DNA of 64,000 nt from Stappia sp. BW2. GTDB lineage: Bacteria > Pseudomonadota > Alphaproteobacteria > Rhizobiales > Stappiaceae. Shown in pieces: positions 25,201-33,288 of this stretch (the first letter of the stretch is position 1; the number at the start of each line of letters is the position of its first letter). The notes under the pieces are model-generated. The model ran no database searches. It was not told the origin of the DNA and saw only the letters and a list, made by a program, of their open reading frames with translations. The stretch is from assembly GCF_008107695.1 (NCBI RefSeq), contig NZ_VIRG01000070.1, positions 1,116,001 through 1,180,000 on the forward strand. The letters are read 5' to 3'. The position numbers and the translations under genes were made by a program.

Positions 25201-25646
25201 ATCCAGGCATTGGCGCGCGGCAGACTGTCGGCAGGCAGATGATCCGGGAGCAGTCCATATTTGACCGGCCCGAACAGAGCCGACATGGCGCCGAACACAA
25301 ACAGCGCGGAAAACAGGACAGGCAGGGAGGACAGAGCCATGCCGGCAACCGCAAGCCCTGCACCTGCGACTTCGACAAGCTTGGTCGCCCGCGCGATCCG
25401 TCTCTTGTCGAACTTGTCGGCAAGCTCACCCCCGAGAGCGGACAGGAACAGGAAGGGAGCGATGAAGACCGCCCCGGCCAGTGTGATCAGAACACCGGTG
25501 TTGCCACCGTCCGCCCCCTGTTCCCCGACCTGGAACAACACCAGGAACACCAGGGCGTTTTTCAGGAAGTTGTCGTTGAACGCGGAGAAGAACTGTGTCC
25601 AGAAGAGCGGAGCGAAACGCCGGGACGTCATCAGTGGAGCGCTCAT
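22227..25646 (-). CDS. aas: Trifunctional MFS transporter / PlsC acyltransferase / AMP-dependent acyl-ACP (CoA) ligase
   Basis: A 1139-residue lysophospholipid-recycling protein. Residues about 1-410 form an MFS domain like the lysophospholipid flippase LplT (MTSRRFAPLFWTQFFSAFNDNFLKN). Residues about 430-620 form a PlsC domain with NHVSLLD (HX4D) and FPEGRLT. Residues about 650-1139 form an AMP-binding ligase with ILFTSGSEGTPKGVVLTHRN, GYGVTETAP and DGWHDTGDIVEID. Together it flips lyso-PE inward and reacylates it, as LplT plus Aas do in E. coli. Start ATG has AAGGAGG 6 nt upstream. Confidence 0.93.
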   Translation of the reverse strand: MSAPLMTSRRFAPLFWTQFFSAFNDNFLKNALVFLVLFQVGEQGADGGNTGVLITLAGAVFIAPFLFLSALGGELADKFDKRRIARATKLVEVAGAGLAVAGMALSSLPVLFSALFVFGAMSALFGPVKYGLLPDHLPADSLPRANAWIEAGTFLAILGGTISAGLLFSTGAPTLIFAPVMLALALACYGLSRQIPSAPAAAPDLRVDWNLATSTWRVVRNLASDRRLFLAALMNAWFWVIGAMVLALLPLIVKTLLGGGEIAVTYFLTVFAISIGIGSAIAAWLLAGRVVLLPAPVGTLLLALFCLDAALTLAGLPAATQTSSLQEFLTHEGVIRLSIDMAGLAISGALLVVPTFTALQTWAKPEVRARRIAASNALGGALMTIGGVLLAGAQKLGFSVSEIFLALAVLNLIAAAVMLKTLPTNPLRDAISILYRAIFRMEVKGLENLEKAGEAPILALNHVSLLDAGLALTLTEKKPSFAIDYDIARRWWVKPFLHLANAIPVNPTKPMAARALIKVVNSGEPMVIFPEGRLTVTGSLMKVYDGAAMVADKTGAMIVPIRIDGLEKTPFSYLNPSQIRKRLFPKVKVTIMEPTRLDINDDLRGRQRRAAAGAKLYGVMSELMFETSLMEDVTILEKIIATGAEHGHGKLALEDPVTGKLSVGKLLTGVSVLGRKLIQHTKGEETLGIMLPNANGAAVTVLATMSAGKVPAMINFTAGQENILAACRAAEVRTLLSSRAFVKQARLEQLASNLENHVRIIWMEDLRSEIGFTDKIRGLLTKSRPLVRRQADDTAVILFTSGSEGTPKGVVLTHRNILSNATQAAARVDFTPNDKVFNVLPMFHSFGLTAGTILPLISGVPVYLYPSPLHYRIVPELIYTSNATILFGTDTFLNGYARVAHAYDFRSLRYCFAGAEPVKPSTRQIYQERFGLRVLEGYGVTETAPVIALNTPMYNRPGTVGKLMPGMKARLEPVPGVEDGGRLHVSGPNVMVGYLKADNPGVVEPLVDGWHDTGDIVEIDADGYIIIKGRAKRFAKIAGEMVSLSAVEALAGQIWPQHLSAVAAIKDPRKGEKLVLVTENPDADRTTFIEGAKARGAQDLMIPAEVRVVSKVPVLGSGKLDFAAVAKLVKDGSELGEAA

Positions 25647-25704
25647 AAGGTCCTCCTTGGGAGCTGCCGTTGTTTCGGCGGCTTCATAACCTTCGGTTTA
25701 GACA

Positions 25705-25736
25705 GCCCGGGCGGAACGACAAGGTCTCCGCCCGGC
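25705..25736 (-). terminator. Hairpin after the YiaAB gene
   Basis: GCCCGGGCGGA and TCCGCCCGGC pair with one bulged base across a short loop, 13 bp past the YiaAB stop. There is no T-tract, so terminator function is tentative. Confidence 0.4.
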
Positions 25737-25748
25737 TTGAAAGTTGGA

Positions 25749-26030
25749 TCAGACGTTTTCCGGCTTGCTGATATCCATCAGCAGTTTTTCAGTTTTAGCG
25801 TCTTCCAGGCGGTTGTGAAACTTGCTTGCTTCCTCGCGGTCGCGCAGTGTCTTGGTCAATGTCACCGCGGTATGTACGAGCATGATTGCAGCCATGGTGT
25901 AAAAGCCTTTGGCTGAGAAACTCGCCTCTAGGTTCCAGATGCCCAAGCCCATCATGATAGCGGCAATGGCGAAGCTGCTGGCGGTAAAAATGGTCCAGTT
26001 GTTGGTGTGTTTGACGGTTGATTCCTGCAT
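25749..26030 (-). CDS. YiaA/YiaB-family inner membrane protein
   Basis: A 93-residue protein with two hydrophobic helices (about residues 12-32 and 40-58) followed by a charged amphipathic tail. NWTIFTASSFAIAAIMMGLGIWNLEASFSAKGFYTMAAIMLV and TLTKTLRDREE are the YiaAB domain pattern. Function is not established. It starts 15 bp after the PspA-like gene and is probably co-transcribed with it, which hints at a membrane-stress role. Confidence 0.85.
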   Translation of the reverse strand: MQESTVKHTNNWTIFTASSFAIAAIMMGLGIWNLEASFSAKGFYTMAAIMLVHTAVTLTKTLRDREEASKFHNRLEDAKTEKLLMDISKPENV

Positions 26031-26045
26031 GGGTTCGTCCTCGCG

Positions 26046-26744
26046 TTAGATGCTTGTTTCAAGAAGAAGGGGAAGGTCGGATTTCAGGCGGGCGAGCACG
26101 TCGTCCACTCTGGTTTTGACAGGCGCGCCGCATCCGGCGTCGCCCAGCTTTTCGATAACCGCATGCGGATTATCTGCTGCCGACAGGGCCTTGAACTCTT
26201 GCTCGGCAAGCTGGTCACGTTCCTGCTTTCTGCTGATCTCCTCCAGCTGTCCTTCGGCCACGGCCAAAGCTGACTGGCCGGTGCTGGAGCCGAGAGATTG
26301 TGCTTTCTGGATCTGGTCCCGAACCTCGACCGTGCGTTCGCCGCGCTTCAGGGCACGCAGGCGGCTTTGAGCGCGGTGAAGGGTTTCCGTGAGGCCTGAA
26401 AGCTCGTTGTCGAAGGAATGGATCGCTTTCTCGAGAGCCGTTTTTTCGTCTTCGAGCAGCGCAATGGCTTCTGCTGCTTCTCTGGCAAGGGGCTCAAGCC
26501 CTTTCAGAAGGGCGTTGCGAGCCCGGTTCTCCAGATCTTCAAGGGACGTATTGATTTGCCTCAGCCGCTTGCGGTCCTGCTGTTGTTCTGCCCTGGCGCG
26601 GGCCAGCGCAACCTGGGCCGTGCGGACGGATGCGGCGGCTGTGCGGGTGTTGATTGACAGGAGTGCAAGGGACTGGTTGCCCCGGCTTTCCTCTGCGCTG
26701 GCTAGAAACAGCGCTTTCAGTTGGTTCATGAATGGCTCAAACAT
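26046..26744 (-). CDS. PspA/IM30-family coiled-coil protein
   Basis: A 232-residue, highly charged helical protein with long Ala/Glu/Arg-rich heptads from about residue 25 to 175 and the short N-terminal amphipathic stretch MFEPFMNQLKALFLA. Architecture and length (about 222-232) match PspA/Vipp1-like proteins, which oligomerise on stressed membranes. Sequence similarity is modest, so a different coiled-coil family is possible. It diverges from a TetR gene, with twin TGAAC-n3-GTTCA sites between them. Confidence 0.65.
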   Translation of the reverse strand: MFEPFMNQLKALFLASAEESRGNQSLALLSINTRTAAASVRTAQVALARARAEQQQDRKRLRQINTSLEDLENRARNALLKGLEPLAREAAEAIALLEDEKTALEKAIHSFDNELSGLTETLHRAQSRLRALKRGERTVEVRDQIQKAQSLGSSTGQSALAVAEGQLEEISRKQERDQLAEQEFKALSAADNPHAVIEKLGDAGCGAPVKTRVDDVLARLKSDLPLLLETSI

Positions 26745-26761
26745 TTTGCCCTCTCAAAAGA

Positions 26762-26832
26762 TGAACGTTGTTCACTATTTGACAAAGCCACATCATTTTG
26801 ATTAGGTCAAGAAGAAAAATGAACAAAGTTCA
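26762..26832. promoter_or_regulatory. Paired TetR-type operators between pspA-like and tetR genes
   Basis: TGAACGTTGTTCA (26762-26774) and TGAACAAAGTTCA (26820-26832) are two copies of the palindrome TGAAC-n3-GTTCA, 58 bp centre to centre, one near each divergent start codon (18 bp and 23 bp away). Each could block one promoter. Confidence 0.72.
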
Positions 26833-26854
26833 CTTTTGAGGTGCGATACGGTTA

Positions 26855-27442
26855 ATGGCCGGAGTTCAAAAAGCGAAAAGCGAAGAAACCCATCGTCGCG
26901 TTCTGAAGGCAGCGATTGCTGCTGTGGAAGCGGGGGGTATGGAAGCTGTCAATATCAGAAAGATCGCGGCCGACGCCGGATATTCTGTCGGTTCGGTCTA
27001 CAAGCACTTCGAGGACCAGGATGCACTGCTGCTTGCGGTCAACTCGGTAACGCTCGGGCGCATCAAAAATCTGATGGCCTCGACAGTCGAGACTGTCGAC
27101 GAGCCCTTGGAGCGTCTGAAAGTACTGGCGCTGGCTTACCTCGCGTTTGCGCGCGACAACCGCAATCTCTGGATAACTCTGTTCAGCCATCAGTTGCCAG
27201 AGGGGAAGCCGGTGCCTGAGTGGCACATGCAGGAAAACATCGCGCTGCTCGGCTTCATTGCGGCCCCATTGCGTGAACTCGAGCCCACGATGCTGGAAGA
27301 AGACCTCGCTGCGCGAACACGCACAGCCTTTGCGGCTGTGCATGGTCTCGTCACGATCAGCCTGGAAGCGCGCTTCGTTGGTCTGTCTGGTGAAAAGCTT
27401 GAAGAGGAAATGAACTTTCTGGTCGAGCGCCTGGCCGGCTAG
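26855..27442 (+). CDS. TetR-family regulator adjacent to PspA-like gene
   Basis: A 195-residue regulator with N-terminal HTH NIRKIAADAGYSVGSVYKHFEDQDALLLAV (about residues 30-60) and a variable ligand domain. It is divergent from the PspA-like/YiaAB operon with an operator near each start codon, so it probably represses both itself and that operon. The effector is unknown. A run of nine G residues follows the stop codon. Confidence 0.88.
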   Translation: MAGVQKAKSEETHRRVLKAAIAAVEAGGMEAVNIRKIAADAGYSVGSVYKHFEDQDALLLAVNSVTLGRIKNLMASTVETVDEPLERLKVLALAYLAFARDNRNLWITLFSHQLPEGKPVPEWHMQENIALLGFIAAPLRELEPTMLEEDLAARTRTAFAAVHGLVTISLEARFVGLSGEKLEEEMNFLVERLAG

Positions 27443-27523
27443 GGGGGGGGCGGTCGGCTTATACCGTTACTCGCCGGCTGAGAGTGCAGCCCCGAAAACG
27501 TCCCTTGGCCAGACAATCGCAGG

Positions 27524-29005
27524 TTACGTGCCGCAGAAGGTCCGGTAGGGGCCGAATGCAGCAGGTGCGGGCAGCGCATAGGCCTCAAGGTCGGATCTAT
27601 CTTCATATGGAGATTGAAGAACTTCCAGCAACTTGTTGATCAAAAGATACTCTCCAGTCTCTGCACTTTGAAGAGCATCTTCCACCAGATGGTTTCTGGG
27701 AATGTAGATGGGATTGACCCCGTCCATTTCTGCCTTGATCTCAACCGGTGCTTTGCCTTCGTTCTCAAGGCGTTTTCTCCAGCGTTGCAGCCAGACATCA
27801 ATCTGTTCCGGGTCCGCGAAGAGATCACGCAGCTTTTCGGGGGCACCCATCGCAGCATCTGCGAGATGCCGGAAAAACAGCGTGTAGTCGACTGACTGCT
27901 CTTGCAGAGCCGCAAGCATGGTCTCGAAGAGGTCCGGATCGTCTTCCGCTTCTGTCTGAAGGCCTGTTTTCGAGCGCATGCCGGTTAGCCAGTCAGAGCG
28001 GTAGAGGTCGGGGAAACGGGCAAGTTCCGTACTTGCAAGCTCGACAGCGTGGTCCGGATCATCTGGCTGGATCAAGGGCAACAGGGTTTCGGCAAGGCGG
28101 GCAAGGTTCCATTGCATGATGACGGGCTGCCGGCCAAAAGCATAGCGTCCGCCGTGGTCGATGGAACTGAACACGGCTGCCGGATCATATGCATCTATGA
28201 AGGCGCAAGGGCCATAATCGATTGTTTCTCCGGAGATCGTGGTGTTGTCGGTGTTCATCACACCGTGGACGAAGCCAACCAGGACCCATTTGGCCATGAG
28301 CGAAGCCTGTCGCTCAACCACGCCGCGGAACAGCTGGAGGTATCTGTCCGATTGTCCTGCGAGATCCGGGGCATGGCGGGCGATGGCATAGTCTGAGAGC
28401 TGGCGGAGTTTGTCCGTTTCACCGCGCGCCGCGAAATACTGGAAAGTTCCGACGCGCAAATGACTTGCGGCGACGCGCGTCAGTACCGCGCCTGGTTTCG
28501 GGCCGTCCCGGTAGATGGTTTCTCCAGTGGTGACCGCAGCCAATGCCCGGGTTGTCGGGATGCCAAGCGCATGCATGGCCTCGGCGAGGATATATTCGCG
28601 CAGAACAGGTCCCACGACGGCCTTGCCGTCGCCGCCACGTGAGAAGGGGGTCGGTCCCGACCCTTTCAACTGAATATCCTTGCGATTTCCGGCTTTGTCG
28701 ATGATCTCGCCAAGAAGAAGCGCACGGCCGTCTCCAAGTTGCGGCGAGAAGCCACCGAACTGATGACCCGCATAGACCTGGGCGAGAGGTGTGGCGCCGT
28801 CTGGCTGTCTGACACCGGCGAAGATCTCGGCGCCTTCCGGCGTTTCCAGAAGCTTTGCATCCAGGTTGAGTTCAGCCGCGAGATCCCGATTGAACAGCAC
28901 AAGGTTGGGGGCGGGCACCTTCGCGCCTTCCCAGGCCACGTAAAAACCGGGCAGATCCCGTGCATAGGAATTGTCGAACTGGAAGATGTGGGGACGGGCG
29001 GTCAT
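27524..29005 (-). CDS. selO: Protein adenylyltransferase SelO (YdiU/UPF0061)
   Basis: A 493-residue pseudokinase-fold enzyme that transfers AMP from ATP to Ser/Thr/Tyr of target proteins. Recognisable blocks are YAGHQFGGFSPQLGDGRALLLGE, DIQLKGSGPTPFSRGGDGKAVVGPVLREY, the metal-binding GVMNTDNTTISGETIDYGPCAFID, and the C-terminal TFCGT. The C-terminal Cys replaces the selenocysteine of the eukaryotic homologues, as usual in bacteria, and no in-frame TGA is involved. E. coli SelO modifies redox enzymes during oxidative stress. It stands alone on the minus strand. Confidence 0.95.
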   Translation of the reverse strand: MTARPHIFQFDNSYARDLPGFYVAWEGAKVPAPNLVLFNRDLAAELNLDAKLLETPEGAEIFAGVRQPDGATPLAQVYAGHQFGGFSPQLGDGRALLLGEIIDKAGNRKDIQLKGSGPTPFSRGGDGKAVVGPVLREYILAEAMHALGIPTTRALAAVTTGETIYRDGPKPGAVLTRVAASHLRVGTFQYFAARGETDKLRQLSDYAIARHAPDLAGQSDRYLQLFRGVVERQASLMAKWVLVGFVHGVMNTDNTTISGETIDYGPCAFIDAYDPAAVFSSIDHGGRYAFGRQPVIMQWNLARLAETLLPLIQPDDPDHAVELASTELARFPDLYRSDWLTGMRSKTGLQTEAEDDPDLFETMLAALQEQSVDYTLFFRHLADAAMGAPEKLRDLFADPEQIDVWLQRWRKRLENEGKAPVEIKAEMDGVNPIYIPRNHLVEDALQSAETGEYLLINKLLEVLQSPYEDRSDLEAYALPAPAAFGPYRTFCGT

Positions 29006-29131
29006 GGAACCTGCTGTGGTCTATGGGACTGGTGTGTACCGCTTCATATAGGATCTGCGGACAGTCTGTCCGCCCCTGTCAGTCCGGTTTTCTGATCCAG
29101 GAAAGCCGCAATGTCGGAAAAGCGTTGACCG

Positions 29132-29779
29132 TTACACTGCGTAGGCTGCAAGGAACACCTTGACCGCAGCCTCGACATTGGCTTCGATTTCTTCTTCGCT
29201 TGGCTTGGGGCCGGCATTGAGCAGCATTCGCCTCAGGACACCCGCGACGCACAGGTCGAAAAACTGGCCGGCAGCCAGTTCCACATCGCAATCTTTCAGC
29301 TCGCCTCGGGTGATCCGCTCCTGAATGTAAGCGCCGAGGTCACGTCGGCCCTGGCAGGGACCGGCTTCATACAGAAGCATACCGAACTGTGGGAACTTCT
29401 CGGCGGCGCCGATTACCATACGAAGGGTCGACAATTTGTCCGGCTTGGACATTTTCTGGAGATAGCTGCGGCCAATACGGTTCAGGTCGGTTTCCACATC
29501 CGCCTTGCTTACGAGGGCTTCCTGCAGGATTTCCGCCTGGCTGTACCGATCTTGCAGAATCAATGCCTCAAACAGGGCTTCCTTGCTGTTGAAATAGACG
29601 TAGAGCGTGCCCTTGGATACACCGGCTTCCTTGGCGATGACCTCCATGCTGGCACCGTCAAAGCCTTTCGCCCGGAAGACTTTGCGCGCGCCGGCAAGAA
29701 TCTGCCGGTATTTGGCATTGTCGGTTTTCTGCGCCGGATCTTCGGAAAGCGCCGGTAGGTCCTGAGTGTCGATGGTCAT
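29132..29779 (-). CDS. TetR/AcrR-family regulator of the EmrAB-type pump
   Basis: A 215-residue repressor with a clear AcrR-type HTH (MEVIAKEAGVSKGTLYVYFNSKEALFEALI, about residues 45-75) and a TetR_C_7-like ligand domain. It is transcribed divergently from the efflux genes; the 21-bp palindrome at 30160 just before the pump is its likely operator. ATG 29779 is used; a GTG one codon earlier is equally possible. Confidence 0.9.
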   Translation of the reverse strand: MTIDTQDLPALSEDPAQKTDNAKYRQILAGARKVFRAKGFDGASMEVIAKEAGVSKGTLYVYFNSKEALFEALILQDRYSQAEILQEALVSKADVETDLNRIGRSYLQKMSKPDKLSTLRMVIGAAEKFPQFGMLLYEAGPCQGRRDLGAYIQERITRGELKDCDVELAAGQFFDLCVAGVLRRMLLNAGPKPSEEEIEANVEAAVKVFLAAYAV

Positions 29780-30218
29780 CACAATCTCGAATTTCTGCCG
29801 TCTTTCAGCAGGTTATAGCAAGACAATTCGTCAAACATACGCTGTTTGGCCAAAGTTGTCGTATCGGTCCCGAAGTCAGCTGACCGGCAGGCGCTTCATC
29901 TCGGTCAACACTATCGGCCATTCGTTAGAACTGTTCAATCTTTCGCAATCAAACCATCAGTTGCGGGCTGGTCGCATAGCCAAAATGAACCAGCTGCAAG
30001 GTCCGGTCGCCCGGCTCGCGGTCCTGAAACGTTCTGGACGCCAGGTCACGTTTTTCTCCTCTGTCCGGCGTGGTTGCTCAAGCTATTTGAATCATTGTGC
30101 GCTGCAAAAATTTCTCGGCAACTCTTGCGCTGACCTGAATATTGAACATATAAACGAAATTGACCGAACCGTTCAGTCAATTTTGGGCGGTCGAGAATTT
30201 TGGGCAAAGGATACCATC
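29780..30218. other. Long divergent regulatory region of the efflux operon
   Basis: A 439-bp non-coding region between the TetR gene and the membrane fusion protein gene. The pump frame is open upstream across all of it, but nothing there resembles a protein domain. The recognisable element is the 21-bp palindrome at 30160. Confidence 0.5.
30160..30180. promoter_or_regulatory. 21-bp TetR-type operator
   Basis: Palindrome with half-sites TTGAC-n-GAAC and GTTC-n-GTCAA around a single central base; all nine specified bases of each arm pair. It ends 38 bp before the GTG start of the membrane fusion protein gene. Confidence 0.7.
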
Positions 30219-31514
30219 GTGGCACTCAGAGAAGGCCGTACCGAGAGCGGTGCGATCGGTGGCGGGCCGCAGACGGCGAGCCCGCAGAACCAAGACGGAA
30301 AGACTTCCGGCGACGCGGAAAGCAAGCAGGCAACACCGTCTGCTGCGAAAGACGCGAGCAAAACCAAGAGCGGGCAGGTAGCTGTATCGACTCAGGCTCA
30401 GGTGGCGAATTCAACAGCGTCTTCGCAACCGCCTCCGACAAAAAAGAAGGGCAAGGCCAAGCGGGTCTTTACCCTGATCTTGCTCGCGGGCCTCGGCTTC
30501 GGCGGATATGAAGCCTATCACTGGTGGACCGAGGGCAGGTTTATCGCCAGCACGGACGACGCCTATGTGACCTCCGACATCACGGTGATCCTGTCCAAGG
30601 TTTCCGGATATGTTGCTTCGGTTGCCGTTGGCGACAATCAGCGTGTGAAAGCCGGCGATGTTCTTTTGACGATTGATGATGGGGACTACAAGCTGGCTGT
30701 CCAGTCGGCCAAGAACGCCATCGACAGCGCCCGCGCAACGGTCAACCGCATCACGACCCAGATCACGGCAGCCAAGGCCTCCGTGCTGCAGGCTGAAGCG
30801 TCCGTTGCGGCGGCCAAGGCCAAAAAAGAAGAAGCTGAAGCCAACTTCAACCGCCAGAAAAAGCTGGCGGACAACAAGTTTGCAAGCCAGGCAACACTCG
30901 ATACCGCAGATGCCGGGCTGAAAGGCGCGCAGGCGGACCTTGAGAATGCTCAAGCGGCGGTAACACTTGCCAAAGCCAACATCGAAGTGCTGAACGGGCA
31001 GAAAAAGGAAGCCGAGCAGGCGGTGGTTTCTGCCAAGACCGCGCTTGAAAAGGCCGAACGCGATCTGGCCTTCACGGTTATTCGGGCTCCTGTCGACGGG
31101 ATTGTCGGCAACAGGGCGGCCCAGGTCGGTTCCCTGCTTCAACCGGGCAGCCGGATTGCGGCGGTCGTGCCGCTGGCCGACACCCATATCGATGCGAATT
31201 TCAAGGAAACCCAGCTTGAAGGAATTCAGCCCGGGGCTGAGGTTGAAATTTCCGTCGATGCCTATCCGGACCAACCGATCCGCGGAACGGTTGAAAGCAT
31301 CGCCCCCGCGACCGGTTCGGTGTTCAGCCTGCTGCCGTCAGAAAATGCGACCGGCAACTTCACCAAGGTGGTCCAGCGCGTTCCGGTGAAGATCAAGGTT
31401 CCGGAAGAAGAAATCACAAGTGGCCATCTGCGGGCAGGCATGTCGGTGGTGGTCGAGGTCGACACCAGAACCGGCGGCCAAAAGGCCAACGTTACGGTTT
31501 CGGCGCTTCACTAG
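30219..31514 (+). CDS. emrA: HlyD/EmrA-family membrane fusion protein
   Basis: A 431-residue periplasmic adaptor for a tripartite efflux pump. A long Ser/Gln/Lys-rich cytosolic tail (residues 1-78) precedes one membrane helix (about 80-98). ASTDDAYVTSDITVILSKVSGYV opens the lipoyl-barrel region, a long Ala/Lys/Glu coiled-coil hairpin follows (about 165-290), then VIRAPVDGIVG closes the lipoyl half and a beta-barrel ends the protein. The GTG at 30219 is chosen for its AAAGG Shine-Dalgarno. Paired with the MFS gene downstream. Confidence 0.9.
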   Translation: MALREGRTESGAIGGGPQTASPQNQDGKTSGDAESKQATPSAAKDASKTKSGQVAVSTQAQVANSTASSQPPPTKKKGKAKRVFTLILLAGLGFGGYEAYHWWTEGRFIASTDDAYVTSDITVILSKVSGYVASVAVGDNQRVKAGDVLLTIDDGDYKLAVQSAKNAIDSARATVNRITTQITAAKASVLQAEASVAAAKAKKEEAEANFNRQKKLADNKFASQATLDTADAGLKGAQADLENAQAAVTLAKANIEVLNGQKKEAEQAVVSAKTALEKAERDLAFTVIRAPVDGIVGNRAAQVGSLLQPGSRIAAVVPLADTHIDANFKETQLEGIQPGAEVEISVDAYPDQPIRGTVESIAPATGSVFSLLPSENATGNFTKVVQRVPVKIKVPEEEITSGHLRAGMSVVVEVDTRTGGQKANVTVSALH

Positions 31515-31582
31515 GTTTGCGGTGCGTGTCGATGATCCGCACCGGTTCAAGTCATCCCCGCGGCCTCCAACCGCACACGCCC

Positions 31583-31605
31583 GGTATCCGCCTCTGGCGG
31601 ATACC
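31583..31605. other. Perfect hairpin in the emrA-emrB spacer
   Basis: GGTATCCGCC-tct-GGCGGATACC, a 10-bp stem with 3-nt loop and no T-tract, in the 214-bp spacer. It may modulate relative expression or mRNA stability of the two pump genes. Confidence 0.5.
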
Positions 31606-31728
31606 GCCCCTTTGATGAGCATCCCTTGACCGGCAGCGTGCCGTGAGGACTCAACTTTTTTCGACTGACTGGCCAACAGATTTTCTGCCGCTTTCGGCAA
31701 AACGCCAGCCGGTCCAAGGCTACGTCAC

Positions 31729-33288
31729 ATGAGCGAGACGGCACAGAGCGAACCCATCGACGGACGCAAGCTGTTCACCTTTCTTTGCATGGTGTTCGGC
31801 ATGTTCATGGCGATCCTGGATATCCAGATCGTGTCTGCGTCCCTGTCGGAAATTCAGGCAGGTCTTAGCGCTTCGCAGGACGATATTCCCTGGGTGCAGA
31901 CAAGCTACCTGATTGCGGAGGTCATCATGATCCCGCTGTCGGGATATCTCTCGCGCATGCTGTCGACCCGCTGGATGTTCGCACTGTCGGCCGCCGGGTT
32001 CACGGTGATGAGCCTGATGTGCGCCACAGCCTCCACCATTGAGGAAATGATCATCTACCGCGCCCTGCAGGGGTTTCTTGGTGGTGGCATGATCCCGACG
32101 GTTTTCGCGACGGCCTATCTGATTTTTCCGCGTGAGAAATTCAACGTCATTTCTCCGGTCATCGGTCTGGTGGCCACGCTGGCGCCGACCATCGGCCCGA
32201 CGCTTGGTGGCTATCTCACCGAATTCGGGTCCTGGCACTGGCTGTTTCTGATCAACGTCGTGCCGGGCATCTTCGTTACGCTTGCTGCGGTCACCCTGAT
32301 CGATTTCGACGAGCCGGATCTGTCACTGCTCGACCATTTCGACTGGTACGGCTTCGCGGGTATGGCGATTTTCCTGGGGTCTCTGGAGTTCGTTCTGGAA
32401 GAAGGCTCGGGCGACGACTGGTTCCAGAGCGGTGAGATTGTCCTCTTCTCCGTGGTCACCGTTCTGGGCGCCGCCATCTTCTTTTGGCGGGCCTTCACCG
32501 CGCGCGAACCTATTGTCGATCTCAGGGCGTTCGCCGACAAGAACTTCGCGATGGGCAGTCTGTTCAGCTTCATCATGGGCGTGGGGCTTTACGGCTTGAC
32601 GTATCTCTACCCGGTCTATCTCAGCGGCGTTCGCGACTACACGTCTTTGCAGATCGGCGAGACGATGTTCGTAACCGGTCTTGCGATGTTTCTGACAGCG
32701 CCGATTGCGGGCAGGCTGATGTCGCTGCTCGATCCGCGTGTGATGATGGCAATCGGGTTTTCCGGCTTTGCCATCGGCACCTACATGGTAACGGGCATCA
32801 CCCATGACTGGGATTTCTGGGAGCTCTTTATTCCCCAGATCCTGCGCGGCTGCTCGCTCATGCTGTGCATGGTGCCAATCAACAACATCGCACTCGGATT
32901 GCTGCCACCGCAGATGATCAAGAACGCTTCCGGCCTGTTCAACCTGACCCGGAACCTGGGTGGAGCGGTGGGGCTTGCGGTCATCAACACGATGCTGACC
33001 AGCCGTCAGGATTTCCATTACGAGCGGATTGCCGAAACGGTCAACTGGTCACGCCCCGTCGTCAACGAGACCTTGACCAACATGACACATGCCTTTTCGG
33101 AGCTAGGCCAGAACGCCGAGGCCGCCGCCCTGAAAACCGTGTCGGGCATCGTCACCCGGGAAGCATTTATCATGTCGTTCTCGGATGTTTTCATGATCCT
33201 GACAGTGATGTTTCTTGCCCTGGTCGCCGCGCTCTATTTCGTCGAAAAACCCAAACCCGCGGCTGCCGGCGGCGGTGGTGGGCACTAA
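31729..33288 (+). CDS. emrB: DHA2-family MFS multidrug transporter (EmrB/QacA)
   Basis: A 519-residue, 14-helix drug:H+ antiporter. The N-terminal FGMFMAILDIQIVSASLSEIQAGL and the motif-C-like APTIGPTLGGYLTEFGSWHWLFLINVVPG segment are diagnostic of DHA2 proteins. With the upstream EmrA-like adaptor and a TolC-type outer-membrane channel encoded elsewhere it would export hydrophobic toxicants. A glycine-rich C-terminus (AAGGGGGH) is unusual but harmless-looking. Control is by the divergent TetR regulator. Confidence 0.93.
   Translation: MSETAQSEPIDGRKLFTFLCMVFGMFMAILDIQIVSASLSEIQAGLSASQDDIPWVQTSYLIAEVIMIPLSGYLSRMLSTRWMFALSAAGFTVMSLMCATASTIEEMIIYRALQGFLGGGMIPTVFATAYLIFPREKFNVISPVIGLVATLAPTIGPTLGGYLTEFGSWHWLFLINVVPGIFVTLAAVTLIDFDEPDLSLLDHFDWYGFAGMAIFLGSLEFVLEEGSGDDWFQSGEIVLFSVVTVLGAAIFFWRAFTAREPIVDLRAFADKNFAMGSLFSFIMGVGLYGLTYLYPVYLSGVRDYTSLQIGETMFVTGLAMFLTAPIAGRLMSLLDPRVMMAIGFSGFAIGTYMVTGITHDWDFWELFIPQILRGCSLMLCMVPINNIALGLLPPQMIKNASGLFNLTRNLGGAVGLAVINTMLTSRQDFHYERIAETVNWSRPVVNETLTNMTHAFSELGQNAEAAALKTVSGIVTREAFIMSFSDVFMILTVMFLALVAALYFVEKPKPAAAGGGGGH

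Noticed and set aside
27443..27452. Run of nine G residues right after the stop codon of the TetR gene; considered as a phase-variable tract.
   Set aside because: It lies after the stop codon and before no start codon, so slippage would not change any protein here.
27524..29005. Possible selenocysteine codon in selO.
   Set aside because: The C-terminal residue position is an ordinary Cys (FCGT) and no in-frame TGA or SECIS-like stem is needed.
29783..30218. N-terminal extension of the EmrA-like protein back to 29766.
   Set aside because: The extra 151 codons carry no domain, include the TetR operator, and the GTG at 30219 has a good Shine-Dalgarno.
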